A stretch of DNA of 64,000 nt from Arbacia lixula (GCA_963669155.1 OZ022597.1:5680880-5744879), one strand, 5' to 3'. Shown: positions 33,014 to 45,690, counted from the stretch's first letter. Translations and numbers: made by a program. Notes: a model not told the origin generated them from the sequence alone.

Positions 33014-33133
33014 GCCTACGACCATACCACGCTGAACATACCGGTTCTCGTCCGATCACCGAAGTCAAGCAGCGTAGGGCCCGGTTAGTACTTGGATGGG
33101 AGACCGCCTGGGAATACCGGGTGTTGTAGGCTT
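33014..33133 (+). rRNA. 5S rRNA: 5S rRNA gene
   Basis: Reference sequence. Block I unit 10. Spacer H/c/ins- with private AACGAAATT; next +550. Confidence 0.98.
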
Positions 33134-33563
33134 TTTGCTAAGTGGAAGTATGTCTCGCGTTTTTTTCACCTTCCCTTTACTCATTTTTTTTTTCACCCAC
33201 CACTTTCTCATCCTCACCTTTTTGAATTAATTTTCTTGCTCTTCTCTTGCATTCAGGCTTTTCATTTTTCTTTTCAAGCAATCAATTCACCTTGCTTAGC
33301 CTTCAACTTAACCCTAACCGCCACTCGCCTGGTAAAACAAATTACTATTGAAAGGAGCGCCCTCTCATTGCAAGTAGCAAGAAGCAAAGAGTGGAAGATT
33401 GAAAAAGAAAATGGAAGATGGAAAACCTGAAGGAAAGGTTGCAAGGAATAACGAAATTATATTGTCTCTAAAAGAAGAAAAAATAAATTCTCGTACTAAG
33501 AAATGAAAAGAATCAGGAGAGGCGCCAGTTAAGCATGTCACTTAGTGATTCACTGCAGTCTTT

Positions 33564-33683
33564 GCCTACGACCATACCACGCTGAACATACCGGTTCTCG
33601 TCCGATCACCGAAGTCAAGCAGCGTAGGGCCCGGTTAGTACTTGGATGGGAGACCGCCTGGGAATACCGGGTGTTGTAGGCTT
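33564..33683 (+). rRNA. 5S rRNA: 5S rRNA gene
   Basis: Reference sequence. Block I unit 11. Spacer A/c/ins-; next +551. Confidence 0.98.
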
Positions 33684-34114
33684 TTTGCTAAGTGGAAGTA
33701 TGTCTCGCGTTTTTTTCACCTTCCCTTTACTCATTTTTTTTTTTCACCTACCACTTTCTCATCCTCACCTTTTTGAATTAATTTTCTTGCTCTTCTCTTG
33801 CATTCAGGCTTTTCATTTTTCTTTTCAAGCAATCAATTCACCTTGCTTAGCCTTCAACTTAACCCTAACCGCCACTCGCCTGGTAAAACAAATTACTATT
33901 GAAAGGAGCGCCCTCTCATTGCAAGTAGCAAGAAGCAAAGAGTGGAAGATTGAAAAAGAAAATGGAAGATGGAAAACCTGAAGGAAAGGTTGCAAGGAAT
34001 AACAAAATTATATTGTCTCTAAAAGAAGAAAAACTAAATTCTCTTACTAAGAAATGAAAAGAATCAGGAGAGGCGCCAGTTAAGCATGTCACTTAGTGAT
34101 TCACTGCAGTCTTT

Positions 34115-34234
34115 GCCTACGACCATACCACGCTGAACATACCGGTTCTCGTCCGATCACCGAAGTCAAGCAGCGTAGGGCCCGGTTAGTACTTGGATGG
34201 GAGACCGCCTGGGAATACCGGATGTTGTAGGCTT
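34115..34234 (+). rRNA. 5S rRNA: 5S rRNA gene, G108A variant
   Basis: G108A. Block II unit 1, twin of 28064, with the same CTGAAGAAAAGG; next +550. Confidence 0.97.
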
Positions 34235-34664
34235 TTTGCTAAGTGGAAGTATGTCTCGCGTTTTTTTCACCTTCCCTTTACTCATTTTTTTTTTCACCTA
34301 CCACTTTCTCTTCCTCACCTTTTTGAATTAATTTTCTTGCTCTTCTCTTGCATTCAGGCTTTTCATTTTTCTTTTCAAGCAATCAATTCACCTTGCTTAG
34401 CCTTCAACTTAACCCTAACCGCCACTCGCCTGGTAAAACAAATTACTATTGAAAGGAGCGCCCTCTCATTGCAAGTATCAAGAAGCAAAGAGTGGAAGAT
34501 TGAAAAATAAAATGGAAGATGGAAAACCTGAAGAAAAGGTTGCAAGGAATAACAAAATTATATTGTCTCTAAAAGAAGAAAAACTAAATTCTCTTACTAA
34601 GAAATGAAAAGAATCAGGAGAGGCGCCAGTTAAGCATGTCACTTAGTGATTCACTGCAGTCTTT

Positions 34665-34784
34665 GCCTACGACCATACCACGCTGAACATACCGGTTCTC
34701 GTCCGATCACCGAAGTCAAGCAGCGTAGGGCCCGGTTAGTACTTGGATGGGAGACCGCCTGGGAATACCGGGTGTTGTAGGCTT
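34665..34784 (+). rRNA. 5S rRNA: 5S rRNA gene
   Basis: Reference sequence. Block II unit 2, twin of 28614 (H/c/ins-); next +551. Confidence 0.98.
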
Positions 34785-35215
34785 TTTGCTAAGTGGAAGT
34801 ATGTCTCGCGTTTTTTTCACCTTCCCTTTACTCATTTTTTTTTTTCACCCACCACTTTCTCATCCTCACCTTTTTGAATTAATTTTCTTGCTCTTCTCTT
34901 GCATTCAGGCTTTTCATTTTTCTTTTCAAGCAATCAATTCACCTTGCTTAGCCTTCAACTTAACCCTAACCGCCACTCGCCTGGTAAAACAAATTACTAT
35001 TGAAAGGAGCGCCCTCTCATTGCAAGTAGCAAGAAGCAAAGAGTGGAAGATTGAAAAAGAAAATGGAAGATGGAAAACCTGAAGGAAAGGTTGCAAGGAA
35101 TAACAAAATTATATTGTCTCTAAAAGAAGAAAAAATAAATTCTCGTACTAAGAAATGAAAAGAATCAGGAGAGGCGCCAGTTAAGCATGTCACTTAGTGA
35201 TTCACTGCAGTCTTT

Positions 35216-35335
35216 GCCTACGACCATACCACGCTGAACATACCGGTTCTCGTCCGATCACCGAAGTCAAGCAGCGTAGGGCCCGGTTAGTACTTGGATG
35301 GGAGACCGCCTGGGAATACCGGGTGTTGTAGGCTT
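35216..35335 (+). rRNA. 5S rRNA: 5S rRNA gene
   Basis: Reference sequence. Block II unit 3, twin of 29165; next +550. Confidence 0.98.
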
Positions 35336-35765
35336 TTTGCTAAGTGGAAGTATGTCTCGCGTTTTTTTCACCTTCCCTTTACTCATTTTTTTTTTCACCT
35401 ACCACTTTCTCATCCTCACCTTTTTGAATTAATTTTCTTGCTCTTCTCTTGCATTCAGGCTTTTCATTTTTCTTTTCAAGCAATCAATTCACCTTGCTTA
35501 GCCTTCAACTTAACCCTAACCGCCACTCGCCTGGTAAAACAAATTACTATTGAAAGGAGCGCCCTCTCATTGCAAGTAGCAAGAAGCAAAGAGTGGAAGA
35601 TTGAAAAAGAAAATGGAAGATGGAAAACCTGAAGGAAAGGTTGCAAGGAATAACAAAATTATATTGTCTCTAAAAGAAGAAAAACTAAATTCTCTTACTA
35701 AGAAATGAAAAGAATCAGGAGAGGCGCCAGTTAAGCATGTCACTTAGTGATTCACTGCAGTCTTT

Positions 35766-35885
35766 GCCTACGACCATACCACGCTGAACATACCGGTTCT
35801 CGTCCGATCACCGAAGTCAAGCAGCGTAGGGCCCGGTTAGTACTTGGATGGGAGACCGCCTGGGAATACCGGATGTTGTAGGCTT
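35766..35885 (+). rRNA. 5S rRNA: 5S rRNA gene, G108A variant
   Basis: G108A. Block II unit 4, twin of 29715; next +551. Confidence 0.97.
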
Positions 35886-36316
35886 TTTGCTAAGTGGAAG
35901 TATGTCTCGCGTTTTTTTCACCTTCCCTTTACTCATTTTTTTTTTTCACCTACCACTTTCTCTTCCTCACCTTTTTGAATTAATTTTCTTGCTCTTCTCT
36001 TGCATTCAGGCTTTTCATTTTTCTTTTCAAGCAATCAATTCACCTTGCTTAGCCTTCAACTTAACCCTAACCGCCACTCGCCTGGTAAAACAAATTACTA
36101 TTGAAAGGAGCGCCCTCTCATTGCAAGTAGCAAGAAGCAAAGAGTGGAAGATTGAAAAAGAAAATGGAAGATGGAAAACCTGAAGGAAAGGTTGCAAGGA
36201 ATAACAAAATTATATTGTCTCTAAAAGAAGAAAAACTAAATTCTCTTACTAAGAAATGAAAAGAATCAGGAGAGGCGCCAGTTAAGCATGTCACTTAGTG
36301 ATTCACTGCAGTCTTT

Positions 36317-36436
36317 GCCTACGACCATACCACGCTGAACATACCGGTTCTCGTCCGATCACCGAAGTCAAGCAGCGTAGGGCCCGGTTAGTACTTGGAT
36401 GGGAGACCGCCTGGGAATACCGGATGTTGTAGGCTT
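36317..36436 (+). rRNA. 5S rRNA: 5S rRNA gene, G108A variant
   Basis: G108A. Block II unit 5, twin of 30266; next +551. Confidence 0.97.
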
Positions 36437-36867
36437 TTTGCTAAGTGGAAGTATGTCTCGCGTTTTTTTCACCTTCCCTTTACTCATTTTTTTTTTTCAC
36501 CTACCACTTTCTCTTCCTCACCTTTTTGAATTAATTTTCTTGCTCTTCTCTTGCATTCAGGCTTTTCATTTTTCTTTTCAAGCAATCAATTCACCTTGCT
36601 TAGCCTTCAACTTAACCCTAACCGCCACTCGCCTGGTAAAACAAATTACTATTGAAAGGAGCGCCCTCTCATTGCAAGTATCAAGAAGCAAAGAGTGGAA
36701 GATTGAAAAATAAAATGGAAGATGGAAAACCTGAAGGAAAGGTTGCAAGGAATAACAAAATTATATTGTCTCTAAAAGAAGAAAAACTAAATTCTCTTAC
36801 TAAGAAATGAAAAGAATCAGGAGAGGCGCCAGTTAAGCATGTCACTTAGTGATTCACTGCAGTCTTT

Positions 36868-36987
36868 GCCTACGACCATACCACGCTGAACATACCGGTT
36901 CTCGTCCGATCACCGAAGTCAAGCAGCGTAGGGCCCGGTTAGTACTTGGATGGGAGACCGCCTGGGAATACCGGGTGTTGTAGGCTT
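36868..36987 (+). rRNA. 5S rRNA: 5S rRNA gene
   Basis: Reference sequence. Block II unit 6, twin of 30817; next +550. Confidence 0.98.
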
Positions 36988-37417
36988 TTTGCTAAGTGGA
37001 AGTATGTCTCGCGTTTTTTTCACCTTCCCTTTACTCATTTTTTTTTTCACCCACCACTTTCTCATCCTCACCTTTTTGAATTAATTTTCTTGCTCTTCTC
37101 TTGCATTCAGGCTTTTCATTTTTCTTTTCAAGCAATCAATTCACCTTGCTTAGCCTTCAACTTAACCCTAACCGCCACTCGCCTGGTAAAACAAATTACT
37201 ATTGAAAGGAGCGCCCTCTCATTGCAAGTAGCAAGAAGCAAAGAGTGGAAGATTGAAAAAGAAAATGGAAGATGGAAAACCTGAAGGAAAGGTTGCAAGG
37301 AATAACAAAATTATATTGTCTCTAAAAGAAGAAAAAATAAATTCTCGTACTAAGAAATGAAAAGAATCAGGAGAGGCGCCAGTTAAGCATGTCACTTAGT
37401 GATTCACTGCAGTCTTT

Positions 37418-37537
37418 GCCTACGACCATACCACGCTGAACATACCGGTTCTCGTCCGATCACCGAAGTCAAGCAGCGTAGGGCCCGGTTAGTACTTGGA
37501 TGGGAGACCGCCTGGGAATACCGGGTGTTGTAGGCTT
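37418..37537 (+). rRNA. 5S rRNA: 5S rRNA gene
   Basis: Reference sequence. Block II unit 7, twin of 31367, with the same GGCTTATCAT; next +551. Confidence 0.98.
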
Positions 37538-37968
37538 TTTGCTAAGTGGAAGTATGTCTCGCGTTTTTTTCACCTTCCCTTTACTCATTTTTTTTTTTCA
37601 CCTACCACTTTCTCATCCTCACCTTTTTGAATTAATTTTCTTGCTCTTCTCTTGCATTCAGGCTTATCATTTTTCTTTTCAAGCAATCAATTCACCTTGC
37701 TTAGCCTTCAACTTAACCCTAACCGCCACTCGCCTGGTAAAACAAATTACTATTGAAAGGAGCGCCCTCTCATTGCAAGTAGCAAGAAGCAAAGAGTGGA
37801 AGATTGAAAAAGAAAATGGAAGATGGAAAACCTGAAGGAAAGGTTGCAAGGAATAACAAAATTATATTGTCTCTAAAAGAAGAAAAAATAAATTCTCGTA
37901 CTAAGAAATGAAAAGAATCAGGAGAGGCGCCAGTTAAGCATGTCACTTAGTGATTCACTGCAGTCTTT

Positions 37969-38088
37969 GCCTACGACCATACCACGCTGAACATACCGGT
38001 TCTCGTCCGATCACCGAAGTCAAGCAGCGTAGGGCCCGGTTAGTACTTGGATGGGAGACCGCCTGGGAATACCGGGTGTTGTAGGCTT
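37969..38088 (+). rRNA. 5S rRNA: 5S rRNA gene
   Basis: Reference sequence. Block II unit 8, twin of 31918, with the same short deletion; next +545. Confidence 0.98.
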
Positions 38089-38513
38089 TTTGCTAAGTGG
38101 AAGTATGTCTCGCGTTTTTTTCACCTTCCCTTTACTCATTTTTTTTTTTCACCTACCACTTCCTCATCCTCACCTTTTTGAATTAATTTTCTTGCTCTTC
38201 TCTTGCATTCAGGCTTTTCATTTTTATTTTCAAGCAATCAATTCACCTTGCTTAGCCTTCAACTTAACCCTAACCGCCACTCGCCTGGTAAAACAAATTA
38301 CTATTGAAAGGAGCGCCCTCTCATTGCTACTTAGCAAGAAGCAAAGAGTGGAAGATTGAAAAAGAAAATGGAAGATGGAAAACCTGAAGGAAAGGTTGCA
38401 AGGAATAACAAAATTATATTGTCTCTAAAAGAAGAAAAACTAAATTCTCTAAATGAAAAGAATCAGGAGAGGCGCCAGTTAAGCATGTCACTTAGTGATT
38501 CACTGCAGTCTTT

Positions 38514-38633
38514 GCCTACGACCATACCACGCTGAACATACCGGTTCTCGTCCGATCACCGAAGTCAAGCAGCGTAGGGCCCGGTTAGTACTTGGATGGG
38601 AGACCGCCTGGGAATACCGGATGTTGTAGGCTT
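38514..38633 (+). rRNA. 5S rRNA: 5S rRNA gene, G108A variant
   Basis: G108A. Block II unit 9, twin of 32463; next +551. Confidence 0.97.
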
Positions 38634-39064
38634 TTTGCTAAGTGGAAGTATGTCTCGCGTTTTTTTCACCTTCCCTTTACTCATTTTTTTTTTTCACCTA
38701 CCACTTTCTCTTCCTCACCTTTTTGAATTAATTTTCTTGCTCTTCTCTTGCATTCAGGCTTTTCATTTTTCTTTTCAAGCAATCAATTCACCTTGCTTAG
38801 CCTTCAACTTAACCCTAACCGCCACTCGCCTGGTAAAACAAATTACTATTGAAAGGAGCGCCCTCTCATTGCAAGTATGAAGAAGCAAAGAGTGGAAGAT
38901 TGAAAAATAAAATGGAAGATGGAAAACCTGAAGGAAAGGTTGCAAGGAATAACAAAATTATATTGTCTCTAAAAGAAGAAAAACTAAATTCTCTTACTAA
39001 GAAATGAAAAGAATCAGGAGAGGCGCCAGTTAAGCATGTCACTTAGTGATTCACTGCAGTCTTT

Positions 39065-39184
39065 GCCTACGACCATACCACGCTGAACATACCGGTTCTC
39101 GTCCGATCACCGAAGTCAAGCAGCGTAGGGCCCGGTTAGTACTTGGATGGGAGACCGCCTGGGAATACCGGGTGTTGTAGGCTT
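39065..39184 (+). rRNA. 5S rRNA: 5S rRNA gene
   Basis: Reference sequence. Block II unit 10, twin of 33014, with the same AACGAAATT; next +550. Confidence 0.98.
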
Positions 39185-39614
39185 TTTGCTAAGTGGAAGT
39201 ATGTCTCGCGTTTTTTTCACCTTCCCTTTACTCATTTTTTTTTTCACCCACCACTTTCTCATCCTCACCTTTTTGAATTAATTTTCTTGCTCTTCTCTTG
39301 CATTCAGGCTTTTCATTTTTCTTTTCAAGCAATCAATTCACCTTGCTTAGCCTTCAACTTAACCCTAACCGCCACTCGCCTGGTAAAACAAATTACTATT
39401 GAAAGGAGCGCCCTCTCATTGCAAGTAGCAAGAAGCAAAGAGTGGAAGATTGAAAAAGAAAATGGAAGATGGAAAACCTGAAGGAAAGGTTGCAAGGAAT
39501 AACGAAATTATATTGTCTCTAAAAGAAGAAAAAATAAATTCTCGTACTAAGAAATGAAAAGAATCAGGAGAGGCGCCAGTTAAGCATGTCACTTAGTGAT
39601 TCACTGCAGTCTTT

Positions 39615-39734
39615 GCCTACGACCATACCACGCTGAACATACCGGTTCTCGTCCGATCACCGAAGTCAAGCAGCGTAGGGCCCGGTTAGTACTTGGATGG
39701 GAGACCGCCTGGGAATACCGGGTGTTGTAGGCTT
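39615..39734 (+). rRNA. 5S rRNA: 5S rRNA gene
   Basis: Reference sequence. Block II unit 11, twin of 33564; next +551. Confidence 0.98.
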
Positions 39735-40165
39735 TTTGCTAAGTGGAAGTATGTCTCGCGTTTTTTTCACCTTCCCTTTACTCATTTTTTTTTTTCACCT
39801 ACCACTTTCTCATCCTCACCTTTTTGAATTAATTTTCTTGCTCTTCTCTTGCATTCAGGCTTTTCATTTTTCTTTTCAAGCAATCAATTCACCTTGCTTA
39901 GCCTTCAACTTAACCCTAACCGCCACTCGCCTGGTAAAACAAATTACTATTGAAAGGAGCGCCCTCTCATTGCAAGTAGCAAGAAGCAAAGAGTGGAAGA
40001 TTGAAAAAGAAAATGGAAGATGGAAAACCTGAAGGAAAGGTTGCAAGGAATAACAAAATTATATTGTCTCTAAAAGAAGAAAAACTAAATTCTCTTACTA
40101 AGAAATGAAAAGAATCAGGAGAGGCGCCAGTTAAGCATGTCACTTAGTGATTCACTGCAGTCTTT

Positions 40166-40285
40166 GCCTACGACCATACCACGCTGAACATACCGGTTCT
40201 CGTCCGATCACCGAAGTCAAGCAGCGTAGGGCCCGGTTAGTACTTGGATGGGAGACCGCCTGGGAATACCGGGTGTTGTAGGCTT
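40166..40285 (+). rRNA. 5S rRNA: 5S rRNA gene
   Basis: Reference sequence. Spacer A/c/ins- with private CTCGCATTTTTTT at the second T tract; next +551. Confidence 0.98.
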
Positions 40286-40716
40286 TTTGCTAAGTGGAAG
40301 TATGTCTCGCATTTTTTTCACCTTCCCTTTACTCATTTTTTTTTTTCACCTACCACTTTCTCATCCTCACCTTTTTGAATTAATTTTCTTGCTCTTCTCT
40401 TGCATTCAGGCTTTTCATTTTTCTTTTCAAGCAATCAATTCACCTTGCTTAGCCTTCAACTTAACCCTAACCGCCACTCGCCTGGTAAAACAAATTACTA
40501 TTGAAAGGAGCGCCCTCTCATTGCAAGTAGCAAGAAGCAAAGAGTGGAAGATTGAAAAAGAAAATGGAAGATGGAAAACCTGAAGGAAAGGTTGCAAGGA
40601 ATAACAAAATTATATTGTCTCTAAAAGAAGAAAAACTAAATTCTCGTACTAAGAAATGAAAAGAATCAGGAGAGGCGCCAGTTAAGCATGTCACTTAGTG
40701 ATTCACTGCAGTCTTT

Positions 40717-40836
40717 GCCTACGACCATACCACGCTGAACATACCGGTTCTCGTCCGATCACCGAAGTCAAGCAGCGTAGGGCCCGGTTAGTACTTGGAT
40801 GGGAGACCGCCTGGGAATACCGGGTGTTGTAGGCTT
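40717..40836 (+). rRNA. 5S rRNA: 5S rRNA gene
   Basis: Reference sequence. Spacer A/c/ins- with private CAATTAATTC; next +550. Confidence 0.98.
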
Positions 40837-41266
40837 TTTGCTAAGTGGAAGTATGTCTCGCGTTTTTTTCACCTTCCCTTTACTCATTTTTTTTTTCACC
40901 TACCACTTTCTCATCCTCACCTTTTTGAATTAATTTTCTTGCTCTTCTCTTGCATTCAGGCTTTTCATTTTTCTTTTCAAGCAATTAATTCACCTTGCTT
41001 AGCCTTCAACTTAACCCTAACCGCCACTCGCCTGGTAAAACAAATTACTATTGAAAGGAGCGCCCTCTCATTGCAAGTAGCAAGAAGCAAAGAGTGGAAG
41101 ATTGAAAAAGAAAATGGAAGATGGAAAACCTGAAGGAAAGGTTGCAAGGAATAACAAAATTATATTGTCTCTAAAAGAAGAAAAAATAAATTCTCGTACT
41201 AAGAAATGAAAAGAATCAGGAGAGGCGCCAGTTAAGCATGTCACTTAGTGATTCACTGCAGTCTTT

Positions 41267-41386
41267 GCCTACGACCATACCACGCTGAACATACCGGTTC
41301 TCGTCCGATCACCGAAGTCAAGCAGCGTAGGGCCCGGTTAGTACTTGGATGGGAGACCGCCTGGGAATACCGGGTGTTGTAGGCTT
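41267..41386 (+). rRNA. 5S rRNA: 5S rRNA gene
   Basis: Reference sequence. Spacer A/c/ins+; next +556. Confidence 0.98.
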
Positions 41387-41822
41387 TTTGCTAAGTGGAA
41401 GTATGTCTCGCGTTTTTTTCACCTTCCCTTTACTCATTTTTTTTTTTCACCTACCACTTTCTCATCCTCACCTTTTTGAATTAATTTTCTTGCTCTTCTC
41501 TTGCATTCAGGCTTTTCATTTTTCTTTTCAAGCAATCAATTCACCTTGCTTAGCTTTCAACTTAACCCTAACCGCCACTCGCCTGGTAAAACAAATTACT
41601 ATTGAAAGGAGCGCCCTCTCATTGCAAGTAGCAAGAAGCAAAGAGTGGAAGATTGAAAACGAAAATAAAATGGAAGATGGAAAACCTGAAGGAAAGGTTG
41701 CAAGGAATAACAAAATTATATTGTCTCTAAAAGAAGAAAAACTAAATTCTCTTACTAAGAAATGAAAAGAATCAGGAGAGGCGCCAGTTAAGCATGTCAC
41801 TTAGTGATTCACTGCAGTCTTT

Positions 41823-41942
41823 GCCTACGACCATACCACGCTGAACATACCGGTTCTCGTCCGATCACCGAAGTCAAGCAGCGTAGGGCCCGGTTAGTAC
41901 TTGGATGGGAGACCGCCTGGGAATACCGGGTGTTGTAGGCTT
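41823..41942 (+). rRNA. 5S rRNA: 5S rRNA gene
   Basis: Reference sequence. Spacer P/c/ins- with private CATTCAAACTTTT; next +551. Confidence 0.98.
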
Positions 41943-42373
41943 TTTGCTAAGTGGAAGTATGTCTCGCGTTTTTTTCACCTTCCCTTTACTCATTTTTTTT
42001 TTTCACCTACCACTTCCTCATCCTCACCTTTTTGAATTAATTTTCTTGCTCTTCTCTTGCATTCAAACTTTTCATTTTTCTTTTCAAGCAATCAATTCAC
42101 CTTGCTTAGCCTTCAACTTAACCCTAACCGCCACTCGCCTGGTAAAACAAATTACTATTGAAAGGAGCGCCCTCTCATTGCAAGTAGCAAGAAGCAAAGA
42201 GTGGAAGATTGAAAAAGAAAATGGAAGATGGAAAACCTGAAGGAAAGGTTGCAAGGAATAACAAAATTATATTGTCTCTAAAAGAAGAAAAACTAAATTC
42301 TCTTACTAAGAAATGAAAAGAATCAGGAGAGGCGCCAGTTAAGCATGTCACTTAGTGATTCACTGCAGTCTTT

Positions 42374-42493
42374 GCCTACGACCATACCACGCTGAACATA
42401 CCGGTTCTCGTCCGATCACCGAAGTCAAGCAGCGTAGGGCCCGGTTAGTACTTGGATGGGAGACCGCCTGGGAATACCGGGTGTTGTAGGCTT
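42374..42493 (+). rRNA. 5S rRNA: 5S rRNA gene
   Basis: Reference sequence. Spacer T/c/ins+, the first T spacer without G108A; next +555. Confidence 0.98.
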
Positions 42494-42928
42494 TTTGCTA
42501 AGTGGAAGTATGTCTCGCGTTTTTTTCACCTTCCCTTTACTCATTTTTTTTTTCACCTACCACTTTCTCTTCCTCACCTTTTTGAATTAATTTTCTTGCT
42601 CTTCTCTTGCATTCAGGCTTTTCATTTTTCTTTTCAAGCAATCAATTCACCTTGCTTAGCCTTCAACTTAACCCTAACCGCCACTCGCCTGGTAAAACAA
42701 ATTACTATTGAAAGGAGCGCCCTCTCATTGCAAGTAGCAAGAAGCAAAGAGTGGAAGATTGAAAACGAAAATAAAATGGAAGATGGAAAACCTGAAGGAA
42801 AGGTTGCAAGGAATAACAAAATTATATTGTCTCTAAAAGAAGAAAAACTAAATTCTCTTACTAAGAAATGAAAAGAATCAGGAGAGGCGCCAGTTAAGCA
42901 TGTCACTTAGTGATTCACTGCAGTCTTT

Positions 42929-43048
42929 GCCTACGACCATACCACGCTGAACATACCGGTTCTCGTCCGATCACCGAAGTCAAGCAGCGTAGGGCCCGGT
43001 TAGTACTTGGATGGGAGACCGCCTGGGAATACCGGGTGTTGTAGGCTT
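42929..43048 (+). rRNA. 5S rRNA: 5S rRNA gene
   Basis: Reference sequence. Spacer P/t/ins+ with the ATAAATTCTCGTAC tail, a recombinant combination; next +555. Confidence 0.98.
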
Positions 43049-43483
43049 TTTGCTAAGTGGAAGTATGTCTCGCGTTTTTTTCACCTTCCCTTTACTCATT
43101 TTTTTTTTCACCTACCACTTCCTCATCCTCACCTTTTTGAATTAATTTTCTTGCTCTTCTCTTGCATTCAGGCTTTTCATTTTTTTTTTCAAGCAATCAA
43201 TTCACCTTGCTTAGCCTTCAACTTAACCCTAACCGCCACTCGCCTGGTAAAACAAATTACTATTGAAAGGAGCGCCCTCTCATTGCAAGTAGCAAGAAGC
43301 AAAGAGTGGAAGATTGAAAACGAAAATAAAATGGAAGATGGAAAACCTGAAGGAAAGGTTGCAAGGAATAACAAAATTATATTGTCTCTAAAAGAAGAAA
43401 AAATAAATTCTCGTACTAAGAAATGAAAAGAATCAGGAGAGGCGCCAGTTAAGCATGTCACTTAGTGATTCACTGCAGTCTTT

Positions 43484-43603
43484 GCCTACGACCATACCAC
43501 GCTGAACATACCGGTTCTCGTCCGATCACCGAAGTCAAGCAGCGTAGGGCCCGGTTAGTACTTGGATGGGAGACCGCCTGGGAATACCGGATGTTGTAGG
43601 CTT
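43484..43603 (+). rRNA. 5S rRNA: 5S rRNA gene, G108A variant
   Basis: The last G108A gene in the window. Spacer T/c/ins-; next +550. Confidence 0.97.
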
Positions 43604-44033
43604 TTTGCTAAGTGGAAGTATGTCTCGCGTTTTTTTCACCTTCCCTTTACTCATTTTTTTTTTCACCTACCACTTTCTCTTCCTCACCTTTTTGAATTAA
43701 TTTTCTTGCTCTTCTCTTGCATTCAGGCTTTTCATTTTTCTTTTCAAGCAATCAATTCACCTTGCTTAGCCTTCAACTTAACCCTAACCGCCACTCGCCT
43801 GGTAAAACAAATTACTATTGAAAGGAGCGCCCTCTCATTGCAAGTAGCAAGAAGCAAAGAGTGGAAGATTGAAAAAGAAAATGGAAGATGGAAAACCTGA
43901 AGGAAAGGTTGCAAGGAATAACAAAATTATATTGTCTCTAAAAGAAGAAAAACTAAATTCTCTTACTAAGAAATGAAAAGAATCAGGAGAGGCGCCAGTT
44001 AAGCATGTCACTTAGTGATTCACTGCAGTCTTT

Positions 44034-44153
44034 GCCTACGACCATACCACGCTGAACATACCGGTTCTCGTCCGATCACCGAAGTCAAGCAGCGTAGGGC
44101 CCGGTTAGTACTTGGATGGGAGACCGCCTGGGAATACCGGGTGTTGTAGGCTT
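44034..44153 (+). rRNA. 5S rRNA: 5S rRNA gene
   Basis: Reference sequence. Spacer A/c/ins- with private TTCATCTTGC; next +551. Confidence 0.98.
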
Positions 44154-44584
44154 TTTGCTAAGTGGAAGTATGTCTCGCGTTTTTTTCACCTTCCCTTTAC
44201 TCATTTTTTTTTTTCACCTACCACTTTCTCATCCTCACCTTTTTGAATTAATTTTCTTGCTCTTCTCTTGCATTCAGGCTTTTCATTTTTCTTTTCAAGC
44301 AATCAATTCATCTTGCTTAGCCTTCAACTTAACCCTAACCGCCACTCGCCTGGTAAAACAAATTACTATTGAAAGGAGCGCCCTCTCATTGCAAGTAGCA
44401 AGAAGCAAAGAGTGGAAGATTGAAAAAGAAAATGGAAGATGGAAAACCTGAAGGAAAGGTTGCAAGGAATAACAAAATTATATTGTCTCTAAAAGAAGAA
44501 AAAATAAATTCTCGTACTAAGAAATGAAAAGAATCAGGAGAGGCGCCAGTTAAGCATGTCACTTAGTGATTCACTGCAGTCTTT

Positions 44585-44704
44585 GCCTACGACCATACCA
44601 CGCTGAACATACCGGTTCTCGTCCGATCACCGAAGTCAAGCAGCGTAGGGCCCGGTTAGTACTTGGATGGGAGACCGCCTGGGAATACCGGGTGTTGTAG
44701 GCTT
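44585..44704 (+). rRNA. 5S rRNA: 5S rRNA gene
   Basis: Reference sequence. Spacer T/a/ins+; next +555. Confidence 0.98.
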
Positions 44705-45139
44705 TTTGCTAAGTGGAAGTATGTCTCGCGTTTTTTTCACCTTCCCTTTACTCATTTTTTTTTTCACCTACCACTTTCTCTTCCTCACCTTTTTGAATTA
44801 ATTTTCTTGCTCTTCTCTTGCATTCAGGCTTTTCATTTTTATTTTCAAGCAATCAATTCACCTTGCTTAGCCTTCAACTTAACCCTAACCGCCACTCGCC
44901 TGGTAAAACAAATTACTATTGAAAGGAGCGCCCTCTCATTGCAAGTAGCAAGAAGCAAAGAGTGGAAGATTGAAAACGAAAATAAAATGGAAGATGGAAA
45001 ACCTGAAGGAAAGGTTGCAAGGAATAACAAAATTATATTGTCTCTAAAAGAAGAAAAACTAAATTCTCTTACTAAGAAATGAAAAGAATCAGGAGAGGCG
45101 CCAGTTAAGCATGTCACTTAGTGATTCACTGCAGTCTTT

Positions 45140-45259
45140 GCCTACGACCATACCACGCTGAACATACCGGTTCTCGTCCGATCACCGAAGTCAAGCAGCG
45201 TAGGGCCCGGTTAGTACTTGGATGGGAGACCGCCTGGGAATACCGGGTGTTGTAGGCTT
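45140..45259 (+). rRNA. 5S rRNA: 5S rRNA gene
   Basis: Reference sequence. Spacer A/a/ins-; next +551. Confidence 0.98.
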
Positions 45260-45690
45260 TTTGCTAAGTGGAAGTATGTCTCGCGTTTTTTTCACCTTCC
45301 CTTTACTCATTTTTTTTTTTCACCTACCACTTTCTCATCCTCACCTTTTTGAATTAATTTTCTTGCTCTTCTCTTGCATTCAGGCTTTTCATTTTTATTT
45401 TCAAGCAATCAATTCACCTTGCTTAGCCTTCAACTTAACCCTAACCGCCACTCGCCTGGTAAAACAAATTACTATTGAAAGGAGCGCCCTCTCATTGCAA
45501 GTAGCAAGAAGCAAAGAGTGGAAGATTGAAAAAGAAAATGGAAGATGGAAAACCTGAAGGAAAGGTTGCAAGGAATAACAAAATTATATTGTCTCTAAAA
45601 GAAGAAAAAATAAATTCTCGTACTAAGAAATGAAAAGAATCAGGAGAGGCGCCAGTTAAGCATGTCACTTAGTGATTCACTGCAGTCTTT

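Larger units (their letters stand above)
28064..40165 (+). repeat. Two tandem copies of an 11-unit, 6,051-bp block
   Basis: Block I is 28064-34114 and block II is 34115-40165. Every unit in block II repeats the length, 5S variant and private spacer changes of its block I twin (CTGAAGAAAAGG, GGCTTATCAT, the CTCTAAATG deletion, AACGAAATT). Units on either side do not continue the pattern. Confidence 0.93.
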
